The notes under the pieces were generated by a model. That model had not been told where the DNA came from. It made no database searches and was given only the letters and a program-made list of their open reading frames with translations. A stretch of 64,000 nt of DNA. It comes from Kribbella caucasensis (lineage in GTDB: Bacteria > Actinomycetota > Actinomycetes > Propionibacteriales > Kribbellaceae). Every line of letters begins with the position of its first letter. The stretch's first letter is position 1. This document shows, piece after piece, positions 45,133-52,764 of the stretch. The translations under genes were made by a program, and so were the position numbers. The stretch is from assembly GCF_004361855.1 (NCBI RefSeq), contig NZ_SNWQ01000022.1, positions 1 to 64,000 of the forward strand. Direction: 5' to 3'.

Positions 45133-45648
45133 ATGACCACCCAGGGCATGCCCTCGATGGACCCCCGGCCGACGGGCCTGACGATCGGCACGTACGACAC
45201 CTACCGGGAAGCGCAGCGAGCGGTCGACTACCTCTCGGACGAGAAGTTCCCGGTCGAGCACACCACCATCGTCGGCAACAACCTGCGTCAGGTCGAGAAG
45301 ATCACCGGTCGGCTGACTTGGGGGAAGGCGCTCACCGCCGGTCTGGCCAGTGGCGCCTGGTTCGGCCTGTTCGTGGGCGTGCTGCTCGGCCTGTTCACCA
45401 CCGGCGGCGGCTGGCTCGCCGCGGTGATCACCGGTGTGGTGCTGGGCGCGATCTTCGGGATGGCGTTCGGCGCGATCGGGTACGCCCAGCTGGGCGGCCG
45501 CCGCGACTTCACCTCGCGCACCGCGGTGGTCGCGACGACTTACGACGTGCTGTGCGACTTCAAGTTCGCCGAGGAGGCGCGCAACCACCTGGCCAAGCTG
45601 GCGCTCAAGGGTGAAGTGGCCCCACGCCTGCCGGAACAGTCCAACTAG
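45133..45648 (+). CDS. General stress protein-like membrane protein with glycine-zipper helices
   Basis: A 171-aa protein of the general stress protein 17M-like family. A short N-terminal alpha/beta domain (TIGTYDTYREAQRAVDYLSD, in part) senses or binds an unknown ligand, two Gly-rich membrane helices follow (FGLFVGVLLGLFTTGGGW and VITGVVLGAIFGMAFGAI), and a short soluble tail closes it. The ATG at 45133 has GAGGAACGACG upstream. Its stop codon shares CTAG with the convergent regulator paralog 3. Confidence 0.85.
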   Translation: MTTQGMPSMDPRPTGLTIGTYDTYREAQRAVDYLSDEKFPVEHTTIVGNNLRQVEKITGRLTWGKALTAGLASGAWFGLFVGVLLGLFTTGGGWLAAVITGVVLGAIFGMAFGAIGYAQLGGRRDFTSRTAVVATTYDVLCDFKFAEEARNHLAKLALKGEVAPRLPEQSN

Positions 45649-46628
45649 ACCGGGGCGCTGCCCTCGAGTAGTGCATGGCCCAGCTGGGTCGCCAGGTGCT
45701 GGACGGACTTGCCACGCCGGCGCGACTCGATCAGCCCCGCGTCCCGTAGTACTGCGGTCTGGTGGCTCGCCGTCGCCAACGTGATCCGGCAGGCGGTCGC
45801 CAGCTCGGTGGTCGTCCGGCCGTCGACCGTCATCGCCAGTACGGCCGCCCTGGTCCGGCCCAGTAGCGCCCCCAGCCGTTGCTGGGTATCAGCGGACGAC
45901 CGGTCGGCGAGCAGCAGACCACGCGCGGTCCGGATCGGGAACACCAGCACCGGTGGCAGCCCTGGATCCCCCAGCTTCGTCGGGTGCTGCCAGCAGAAGT
46001 ACGACGGTTGCAGGCGCAGACCACGACCGTCCAGGCGGACCTCCTCGTCCCGGAACGCCGCGATCTCCAGTACCTGGCCCCGCCACCGTGCCTGCGGGTG
46101 GATCGCCTCCAGCGCGGCCCCCACCCCACCGGTCACCATCTGGGTCATCCGCTGCCGATGGTCGGCCCGGACAGCGTTCGTCAGCGAGCCCCAGTACGGC
46201 GCGAGCGCGGTGCGGTGGTAGACGCGAGTGGAGTGGCCGAGTCGGTGCAGTGCCTCCGGCCGTACCTCGGCGAGGTGCCGGATCCAGGTGACCGCACTCT
46301 GCCGCGCCGCCAGCTTCGACAGGTCGTGCCGGACCCGATCGCGGGGCGCTGACAACATCCCGTCCAGTCCGGCGTCGAACCCGCCCGTACTGGCCGCCGG
46401 GGTGAGGAAGTCGGGGGAGTAGCCGACGGGTGGGGCCAGGGCGGCCAGGGGGCCTACCGATTCGCGGGGGAGCTTCCGGCGCATCCGCTGCCGCCAGGCG
46501 CCGTACGGGACCGGGCCGTCCTCGACCTGCAACATGTGCAGGCTGAGCAGCACCTCCCACAGCGGATCCGGATCGGCCGCGAGCGTCGTACGCGCCAGGT
46601 CCTCTGCGGTGAAGTGGATCCGCAACAT
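45645..46628 (-). CDS. ArsR-type winged-helix regulator, paralog 3
   Basis: A 327-aa member of the same family as the genes at 38970 and 42846. It shares MLRIHFTAEDLARTTLA, GYSPDFLTP, LQPSYFCWQHPTKL and the winged helix TTTELATACRITLATASHQ. The N-terminal domain is the more conserved part among the three, suggesting a common ligand type. The ATG at 46628 is fixed by alignment; GGGAGGACGG lies just upstream. It is divergent from the MaoC hydratase gene with 205 bp between, which makes that gene a possible target. Confidence 0.88.
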   Translation of the reverse strand: MLRIHFTAEDLARTTLAADPDPLWEVLLSLHMLQVEDGPVPYGAWRQRMRRKLPRESVGPLAALAPPVGYSPDFLTPAASTGGFDAGLDGMLSAPRDRVRHDLSKLAARQSAVTWIRHLAEVRPEALHRLGHSTRVYHRTALAPYWGSLTNAVRADHRQRMTQMVTGGVGAALEAIHPQARWRGQVLEIAAFRDEEVRLDGRGLRLQPSYFCWQHPTKLGDPGLPPVLVFPIRTARGLLLADRSSADTQQRLGALLGRTRAAVLAMTVDGRTTTELATACRITLATASHQTAVLRDAGLIESRRRGKSVQHLATQLGHALLEGSAPV

Positions 46629-46833
46629 GCCGTCCTCCCGGATTCCGGTCGTCTCTGCTCCAGCGCGAACACTGACGCCTGAAGCGGGCGGGATGGTTGC
46701 ACCTAGGTTGAAGGAGCTCCGGTGAGACAAACGCCACGGCTGAGAGGCAGGGCATGTTAGGAAGGCCACGCGCGCGTCATCTGCCGACCGCGGGCCGGAT
46801 CAGGTAAGCATTGCGGTGACGGAAGGAGCGGGA

Positions 46834-47352
46834 ATGCAGTTCGGGCGCAGTTACGAGGAGTTCGAGGTCGGTGCGGTCTACAAGCACTGGCCCGGTAAGA
46901 CGGTCACCGAGTACGACGACCACCTGTTCTGCCTGCTCACCATGAACCACCACCCGCTGCACCTGGACGCGAACTACGCCGGCGAGACCACCCAGTTCGG
47001 CAAGAACGTTGTGGTTGGCAACTACATCTACTCGATCCTGCTCGGCATGTCGGTCCCGGACGTGAGCGGCAAGGCGATCGCGAACCTGGAGATCGAGTCG
47101 CTCCGGCACGTCGCGCCGACCTTCCACGGCGACACGATCTACGGCGAGACGATCGTGCTGGACAAGTGGGAGTCGAAGTCCAAGGACGATCGCGGCGTGG
47201 TCTACGTGGAGACCAAGGGCTACAAGCAGGACGGCACCGTCGTCTGCCTGTTCAAACGCAAGGTCATGGTCCCGAAGAACAACTACCTGGACGCGCGTGG
47301 TGGCGAGCAGCCCGGCCGTCCCGTTCCGGCCGAACCGCCCGCCACCAACTGA
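46834..47352 (+). CDS. MaoC-type hydratase (mesaconyl-CoA hydratase-like)
   Basis: A 172-aa single hot-dog MaoC dehydratase. The hydratase signature is visible: DDHLFCLLTMNHHPLHLD (Asp and His catalytic pair), FGKNVVVGNYIYSI, RHVAPTFHGDTIYGE. It looks like the small MaoC partner of CitE-type lyases and acyl-CoA dehydrogenases in actinobacterial C5-dicarboxyl-CoA metabolism. The ATG at 46834 is chosen because GGAAGGA lies 6 bp upstream; a GTG at 46816 is less good. It is convergent with the fucosidase gene, with 3 bp between stops. Confidence 0.9.
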   Translation: MQFGRSYEEFEVGAVYKHWPGKTVTEYDDHLFCLLTMNHHPLHLDANYAGETTQFGKNVVVGNYIYSILLGMSVPDVSGKAIANLEIESLRHVAPTFHGDTIYGETIVLDKWESKSKDDRGVVYVETKGYKQDGTVVCLFKRKVMVPKNNYLDARGGEQPGRPVPAEPPATN

Positions 47353-47355
47353 CAA

Positions 47356-48663
47356 TCAGGCCAGGAACAGCTCGATCACCGGTACTGCGACATCGGGCTT
47401 CTGGATCGGGAGTTCGAGGGTGAGGGTGTCCGCCGCGAGGCCGCCCATTCGGGTGTTCTGAGCGGTCTGGTGCGGGTCGTTGACGATCTGCTTGATCTCG
47501 GACGCGTCGTTCAGCAGTTGCGCGTACTTCACCTTGCCGGCCAGCCCAGGCAGGTGCACGTGCTGCATCGGCCAGGAGAACAGGTGCAGGTAGAGCCGGT
47601 CACCGCGTTGCGTGTACCGGCAGTCGAGCGGTGCGGTGAACTCGCTCGGCCTGGCACCCCGTACCGACCGCTCGTGCACCCGGAACCACTCGCCGATCTG
47701 CGCCAGCGTGTCCAGCGCCCGCGGGTCGAACTCGCCGCGCCCGGTCGGGCCGACGTTGAGCAGCAGGTTGCCGTCCTTGGAGACCGAGTCGACCAGCATC
47801 CGGACGAGCAGGTCGGGTGACTTCCAGTCCAGGTTGTCCCGGTCGTATCCCCAGCTGCCGTTGAGGGTCTGGCAGGCTTCCCAGATCAGCGGCTTGCCGT
47901 CTCGCTGCATCGGGCCGCTCGGCTGGTACTGCTCCGGCGTGACGAAGTCGCCCGGGATGTCCAGCCGGTCGTTGATCAGGATGTCCGGCTGCAGTTCCCG
48001 GACCATCGCCATCAGTTCCTCCGACCGCCAGTCGTCGCGGCCCTTGCCGTGACCATCCCGGCCGTCGTCGTACTTGCGGCCCGGGTAGGAGAAGTCGAAC
48101 CACATGATGTCGATCGGCCCGTAGTTCGTCAGCAGCTCACGGGTCTGCGCGTGCAGGTAGTCGGCGTACACCTGGACGTCCCGGCCGGCCGCCTTGGCGA
48201 TGGCCTCCTCGTCGTCGCGCTGCGGGTGGACGAGGTCGATCGGGAACTCGGGGTGGTGCCAGTCGATCAGCGAGTGGTAGAACCCGACCCCGAGCCCTTC
48301 GGCCCGGCACGCCTCGACGAACGGCCCGACCAGGTCCTTGCCCCACGGAGTCTTCGCCACCGTGTAGTCGGACACCGCGGAGTCCCACAGGCAGAAGCCT
48401 TCGTGGTGCTTCGTCGTCAGTACGGCGTACTTCATGCCGGCCGCACGCGCCGCGGCGGCCCATTTCCGTGGATCGTAGAGATCGGGCTCGAAGTGGTCGA
48501 AGTACGGCTGGTAGTCCTCGTCGGTGAGCCGCTCGCGGTTCTTCACCCATTCGTGCCGGGCGGGCAGCGAGTACAGCCCCCAGTGCACGAACAGGCCGAA
48601 CCGCCAGTCCTGGAACTTGGCCACGGACGATGCGGGCGGGAACGACGACGGGGCGTCGGTCAT
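47356..48663 (-). CDS. Alpha-L-fucosidase, family GH29
   Basis: A 435-aa GH29 alpha-L-fucosidase, with FGLFVHWGLYSLPA near 22-35, TTKHHEGFCLWDS near 83-95 and the nucleophile Asp190 in MWFDFSYPG. There is no signal peptide, so it should act on imported fucosides inside the cell. The GH29 core is complete, but there is no C-terminal F5/8-type carbohydrate domain. It is last in an operon with a binding lipoprotein and two permeases, 30 bp after the second permease. This suggests uptake of fucosylated oligosaccharides followed by fucose release. Confidence 0.93.
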   Translation of the reverse strand: MTDAPSSFPPASSVAKFQDWRFGLFVHWGLYSLPARHEWVKNRERLTDEDYQPYFDHFEPDLYDPRKWAAAARAAGMKYAVLTTKHHEGFCLWDSAVSDYTVAKTPWGKDLVGPFVEACRAEGLGVGFYHSLIDWHHPEFPIDLVHPQRDDEEAIAKAAGRDVQVYADYLHAQTRELLTNYGPIDIMWFDFSYPGRKYDDGRDGHGKGRDDWRSEELMAMVRELQPDILINDRLDIPGDFVTPEQYQPSGPMQRDGKPLIWEACQTLNGSWGYDRDNLDWKSPDLLVRMLVDSVSKDGNLLLNVGPTGRGEFDPRALDTLAQIGEWFRVHERSVRGARPSEFTAPLDCRYTQRGDRLYLHLFSWPMQHVHLPGLAGKVKYAQLLNDASEIKQIVNDPHQTAQNTRMGGLAADTLTLELPIQKPDVAVPVIELFLA

Positions 48664-48693
48664 GTCAACACTCCTTGGATTTCGACGTGGGTT

Positions 48694-49542
48694 TCACCGG
48701 CCGCCGAGGCCGGTGACGAGCAGACCGCGGACCAGGTGCTTCTGCAGCAGGACGACGAGCAGGATGGTCGGCAGCATGGACAGCACGGACGCGGCCATCA
48801 TCAGGTTCCACTGGGTGCCCTGCTGGCCGATGAACTGGGCCAGGCCGAGTGGCACGGTGCCCTTGTCCGCGACGCTGTTCACGATGATCAGCGGCCACAG
48901 GAAGCTGCCCCAGAAGCTGATGAAGGTGAACACGGTCAGCACGGCGATGGCCGGCCGGGCCAGCGGCAGCATGATCCGCAGGAACGAGCGGAACGGCCCG
49001 CACCCGTCCACCCGGGCCGCCTCTTCGAGCTCGACCGGGACGGTGAGGAAGAACTGCCGGAGCAGGAAGGTGCCGAACGCGGTGAACGCCCAGGGCAGGA
49101 TCAGCGCCCAGTAGCTGTCCACCCAGCCGAGCGACTGCATCAGCCAGTACATCGGCACGATCAGCACTTCCTGCGGCACCATCAAGGTGCCCAGGAACAG
49201 CACGAACAGTTGCTCACGGCCCCTGAACCGCAGCCGGGCGAACGCGTACGCCGACAAACTCGACGCGACCACCACGACCAGCGTCCCGGCCACCGCGACG
49301 AACAGGCTGTTCAGGAAGTAGCGGCCGAACGGCGCGAAGGTGAACGCGTCGGCGTAGTTCTGCCAGCGGATCTCGGAGCCGAACAACTCGGGCGTCGGCG
49401 TGAACACCTCGTCGGCCGGCTTCAGCGAGGTCGCGACGGCGTACACCAGCGGGCCCATGAAGACGATGGCGACGGCGATCAGGAGGATGTGCGAGACCCC
49501 GTTGCGCACCTTGGCGACGGGGCTGTTGGCATCAGACGTCAT
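48694..49542 (-). CDS. Sugar ABC transporter permease (MalG type)
   Basis: A 282-aa inner-membrane permease with about six helices and the EAA loop ELEEAARVDGCGPFRSFLRIMLP. It belongs to the CUT1 family MalG/UgpE branch (RYFLNSLFVAVAGTLVVVVA). It overlaps the MalF-type gene by 11 bp (start ATG at 49542) and is followed by the GH29 gene. No ATPase gene is present in the operon. Confidence 0.93.
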   Translation of the reverse strand: MTSDANSPVAKVRNGVSHILLIAVAIVFMGPLVYAVATSLKPADEVFTPTPELFGSEIRWQNYADAFTFAPFGRYFLNSLFVAVAGTLVVVVASSLSAYAFARLRFRGREQLFVLFLGTLMVPQEVLIVPMYWLMQSLGWVDSYWALILPWAFTAFGTFLLRQFFLTVPVELEEAARVDGCGPFRSFLRIMLPLARPAIAVLTVFTFISFWGSFLWPLIIVNSVADKGTVPLGLAQFIGQQGTQWNLMMAASVLSMLPTILLVVLLQKHLVRGLLVTGLGGR

Positions 49543-50482
49543 AGTGCACCCACCGCTTCTGGCCGAAGAACTGGATCGCGGTGATGCCCATGATGATCAC
49601 GAACAGCACCCAGCCCGCGGCCGACGCGAGTCCCATGGTCAGGAACTGCCAGCCCTGGTTGTAGACGTACATGACGATGGTCTGGGTGGCCACACCCGGA
49701 CCGCCCTGGGTCAGGATGAACGGCTGGGCGAACACCTGGAACGAGGTGATCAGCGTCATCGTGGTGGCGAAGAAGATCGACGGCGTGATCATCGGCCAGG
49801 TGACGTACCGGAACCGTTGCAGCGGCCCGGCACCGTCGATCTGGGCCGACTCCAGCTGCGACTGCGGCACCTGGTCGAGTGCGGCGGAGAAGACCAGGAA
49901 GTTGTAGCCGAAGCCCTGCCAGACCGACATCGCCACGACCGCCGGCATCGCCCAGTTCGACGACCCGAGGAAGTTCGGGGCGTTCACGCCGAACCAGCTC
50001 TGCATCCCGCCGTCGATCAGACCGCCGGGCTGGAACAGCAGCCGCCAGACCATCACATTGGCCACCATCGGCGTCATCACCGGGATGAAGAACAGCACCC
50101 GGAACGCCTGCCGGCCCCTGATCTTCGGCCCCAGCCAGACCGCGAGCCCGAGCGAGACGACCACGTTCAGCGGTACGTACAGCACCACGAACAGCGTGGT
50201 GTTCAGCACGACCCGGCGGAACACCGGGTCGTTCAGCAGGTGCGTGTAGTTCTCGATGCCGAGGAACTTGCGCTCGCCGAACACCGGCCAGTCGAACAGG
50301 CTGATCCCCAGCGCCATCGCGGTCGGGAACAGCGTGAACAAGGCGAGGCCGACCAGGCTCGGGGCCAGGAAGACCCCGGCGTACCGGCCGTCCTTCCGCA
50401 GCGCGGGCCGCCGCCCCACCGGGCGGCCGCCGGAGGGGCGGCCGGCCGGCGGAGCGACGGTCGTGGTTTGAGCGGTGGACAT
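49532..50482 (-). CDS. Sugar ABC transporter permease (MalF type)
   Basis: A 316-aa CUT1 permease of the MalF/UgpA branch, with N-terminal cytoplasmic Pro/Arg-rich segment, six predicted helices and the EAA loop QLESAQIDGAGPLQRFRYVTWP. It overlaps the upstream lipoprotein gene by one base (TGATG) and the downstream permease by 11 bp, so the operon is tightly coupled. Confidence 0.93.
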   Translation of the reverse strand: MSTAQTTTVAPPAGRPSGGRPVGRRPALRKDGRYAGVFLAPSLVGLALFTLFPTAMALGISLFDWPVFGERKFLGIENYTHLLNDPVFRRVVLNTTLFVVLYVPLNVVVSLGLAVWLGPKIRGRQAFRVLFFIPVMTPMVANVMVWRLLFQPGGLIDGGMQSWFGVNAPNFLGSSNWAMPAVVAMSVWQGFGYNFLVFSAALDQVPQSQLESAQIDGAGPLQRFRYVTWPMITPSIFFATTMTLITSFQVFAQPFILTQGGPGVATQTIVMYVYNQGWQFLTMGLASAAGWVLFVIIMGITAIQFFGQKRWVHYDV

Positions 50483-51759
50483 CAGGACCCAGCGCCCGCC
50501 TGGTCCTGGATGGTCTGCAGCGCCTGCTCCGGCGGGATCTCACCGTTCAGCGCCTGAACCCCGAAGCGGGTGAGCAGGTCGGACACCTGGACCCAGTTCT
50601 TCGAGGTGACCAGCGGGACCGAGTTCTCCGAGGCGTAGTCGATCGTCTCCTTCGCGCCGTCGATGCCCGCCGCGGTGAACCAGGCCGGGTGCGCGGCGAT
50701 CCGGGCCGGGTACGCCCGGCCGGCCGCGGCCAGCGTGGTCAGCGGCTTCTCGCTCGTCATCGACATGATCGCCTGGAAGGCGGCGTCCGGGGTCTTGCAC
50801 GACCGGGAGATGCCGAAGCCCGAGCCGGCGGTGTACGTCTTGGAGCCGTCCGGTCCGGCCGGGATCGGTGCGATGCCGAGCTGGAACTTGACCTTGCCCT
50901 TGGTGTCGATCAGCGACCACGGCCCGTTCAGCTGCATCGCAGCCTTGCCGGCGACGAACTGCTGGGTCTCGAAGTCGGGGTTGCCGCCCGGCACCTGCGG
51001 CGCGATCTTGTCGGTCTTGACGAAGTCGGCGTACTTGGTGAATCCCTCGACGAACTTGCCGTCGGTGAGGTTCAGCTTGCCGTCGGCGAGCGGCTCCGCG
51101 CCGGTCATGGTCCGCACCCAGGACGTGACGCCCAGGTCGCCGGGTCGAGTCACCAGCCCGGTCTTCCCGCCGGCGGTGAGCTTCCTCGCGGCCGCCGTGA
51201 ACTCGTCCATCGTCCAGCCCGGCTTCGGCTCGGCCACACCGGCGGCCTTGAACAGGTCGCGGTTGTAGAAGATCACCATCGGGCCGGAGTCGTACGGGAT
51301 CGCGATCTGCTTCCCGTCCACCTTGAGGCCGTCCATGATCGGCTTGTCGAAGTCCTCGGTCTTCAGGCCGTACTTGCTCATCAGATCGTCCAGCGGCAGC
51401 ATCGCGCTCGCGTACGACGTGGTCCGCAGGCTCTGCATGCCGATGATGCAGGGAGCCTTTCCGCTGGCCAGCAAGGTGCCGATCTTGGACCAGTAGCTGT
51501 CCCAGTCGGTGCCCTGGAGCTTGACGGTGATCCCGGCGTGATCGGTGGTCGCCTGGTCGGCGACCTTCTGCCAGGCCGCCACATCCTCGGTGCCGCCGAC
51601 CCAGAACGACCAGGTCAGGTCGGCCTTGTCGGCGGACCCGGATCCGTCGCCGCTACCGCCGCTGCCGTCGTTGCCCCCGCACGCAGCCACGGCCGTCAGC
51701 GCGATGGCCGACAAGGTGGCGATCGCCCAGCGGCGGGCTCGCGCTGGTTTTCGGTACAT
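50482..51759 (-). CDS. Sugar-binding lipoprotein of ABC transporter
   Basis: A 425-aa family 1 solute-binding lipoprotein. The signal peptide ends in a lipobox with Cys27 (AVAACGG), followed by a Gly/Ser-rich linker. WSFWVGG begins the mature domain. The ligand is probably a fucose-containing oligosaccharide, given the GH29 gene in the same operon. The ATG at 51759 has GGAGGTC upstream; a longer frame to 51840 would start in the operator region. Its promoter lies in the 198-bp gap shared with the divergent GntR-type gene. Confidence 0.92.
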   Translation of the reverse strand: MYRKPARARRWAIATLSAIALTAVAACGGNDGSGGSGDGSGSADKADLTWSFWVGGTEDVAAWQKVADQATTDHAGITVKLQGTDWDSYWSKIGTLLASGKAPCIIGMQSLRTTSYASAMLPLDDLMSKYGLKTEDFDKPIMDGLKVDGKQIAIPYDSGPMVIFYNRDLFKAAGVAEPKPGWTMDEFTAAARKLTAGGKTGLVTRPGDLGVTSWVRTMTGAEPLADGKLNLTDGKFVEGFTKYADFVKTDKIAPQVPGGNPDFETQQFVAGKAAMQLNGPWSLIDTKGKVKFQLGIAPIPAGPDGSKTYTAGSGFGISRSCKTPDAAFQAIMSMTSEKPLTTLAAAGRAYPARIAAHPAWFTAAGIDGAKETIDYASENSVPLVTSKNWVQVSDLLTRFGVQALNGEIPPEQALQTIQDQAGAGS

Positions 51760-51826
51760 CCTGACCTCCAGGGGAACTGATACCTCGAAGAAACGAACTG
51801 ATTCATCCGATCTATATGCCGTCCCC

Positions 51827-51840
51827 TTGACATGAGTCAA
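51827..51840. promoter_or_regulatory. Palindrome at the fucoside operon promoter
   Basis: TTGAC-ATGA-GTCAA. On the minus strand its TTGACT end is a good -35 element, with an AT-rich TATAGAT about 18 bp further on, so the palindrome probably overlaps the promoter of the binding-protein operon. Confidence 0.5.
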
Positions 51841-51901
51841 CAGTTCGTGTCCTTAATTCAGGGTCGAAACGTAATGGTGAGCGTGAAAAGCGCCCCAGAC
51901 G

Positions 51902-51928
51902 TCCGATGTATGCGACGCTGACATCGGA
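51902..51928. promoter_or_regulatory. Inverted repeat ahead of the GntR gene
   Basis: The strand reads GTCCGATGTAT...GACATCGGATG, with inverted arms TCCGATGT and ACATCGGA separated by 11 bases. A TCCGAT half also occurs near 51807. Location just before the GTG start of the FCD regulator fits autoregulation. Confidence 0.55.
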
Positions 51929-51957
51929 TGTTTCCACCGTCAGGCCAGGAGGTGTAC

Positions 51958-52764
51958 GTGCGGGTCACCGACGAGGCGATCGACCGGATCAAGCAGATGA
52001 TCGTGACCGGCGAGCTGCGGCCCGGCGACCGGCTGCCACGCGAGCCGGATCTGGCCGCGCGCCTCGGCCTGTCCCGGAACTCGCTGCGCGAGGCGGTCAA
52101 GGCGCTCGCGCTGATCCGGGTGCTCGAGGTCCGGCAAGGTGACGGGACGTTCGTGACGAGTCTCGATCCGGCGCTGCTGATGGAGACGATGGGGTTCGTG
52201 CTGGACCTGCACCAGGACGCGTCGGTGCTGGAGTTCTTCGAGGTACGCCGGATCCTCGAGCCGGCCGCGGCCGCGCGGGCCGCCCTGCGGATGCCTGGCT
52301 CGGACATCGCCACGCTGCGCAAGCTGCTCGACGAGCTCGGCCCGGAGCCGTCGGTGGAGGACCTGCTCGCCAGTGACGTGGAGTTCCACCGGCTGCTCGC
52401 GGTCGGCAGCGGCAACCGCGCGCTCGCCTCGATGATCGACAGCCTGCGCCAGCCCACCTACCGGGCCCGGATCTGGCGCGGCCTGACCCAGAACGACGCC
52501 GTCGCCCGGACGCTGGCCGAACACCGGGCGATCCTCGACGCGATCGAGGGGCGCGAGCCCGAAGTGGCCAGGTCCTGGGCGACGGTGCACATCGCCGGCG
52601 TCGAACGCTGGATCACCGAGGCGGTCAGCCTCGACCCGGACCTGCTGGAGCACGAGCTCGAGTCGGTCGAGCCCGAGCTCGGCGAGCTCAGCGGGCGCGG
52701 AACTCGAGCAACACCGCGGAAGGCATCGGCAGCGTCAGCTCGACGGAGGACAGGTTCCAGGTGA
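51958..52764 (+). CDS. GntR family regulator, FCD subfamily
   Basis: A 268-aa FadR/FCD-type regulator. The winged helix is at the N-terminus (MIVTGELRPGDRLP, GLSRNSLREAVKAL), and the FCD metal/ligand-binding domain has the usual acidic/His pattern (ASDVEFHRLLAVGSGN, and a late EHRAILDAIEGRE). The GTG at 51958 is preferred because AGGAGG lies 5 bp upstream; the ATG at 51928 lies in an inverted repeat. The gene is divergent from the fucoside transport operon and probably represses it. Its last 25 codons overlap the end of the convergent GH39 gene by 77 bp. Confidence 0.9.
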   Translation: MRVTDEAIDRIKQMIVTGELRPGDRLPREPDLAARLGLSRNSLREAVKALALIRVLEVRQGDGTFVTSLDPALLMETMGFVLDLHQDASVLEFFEVRRILEPAAAARAALRMPGSDIATLRKLLDELGPEPSVEDLLASDVEFHRLLAVGSGNRALASMIDSLRQPTYRARIWRGLTQNDAVARTLAEHRAILDAIEGREPEVARSWATVHIAGVERWITEAVSLDPDLLEHELESVEPELGELSGRGTRATPRKASAASARRRTGSR

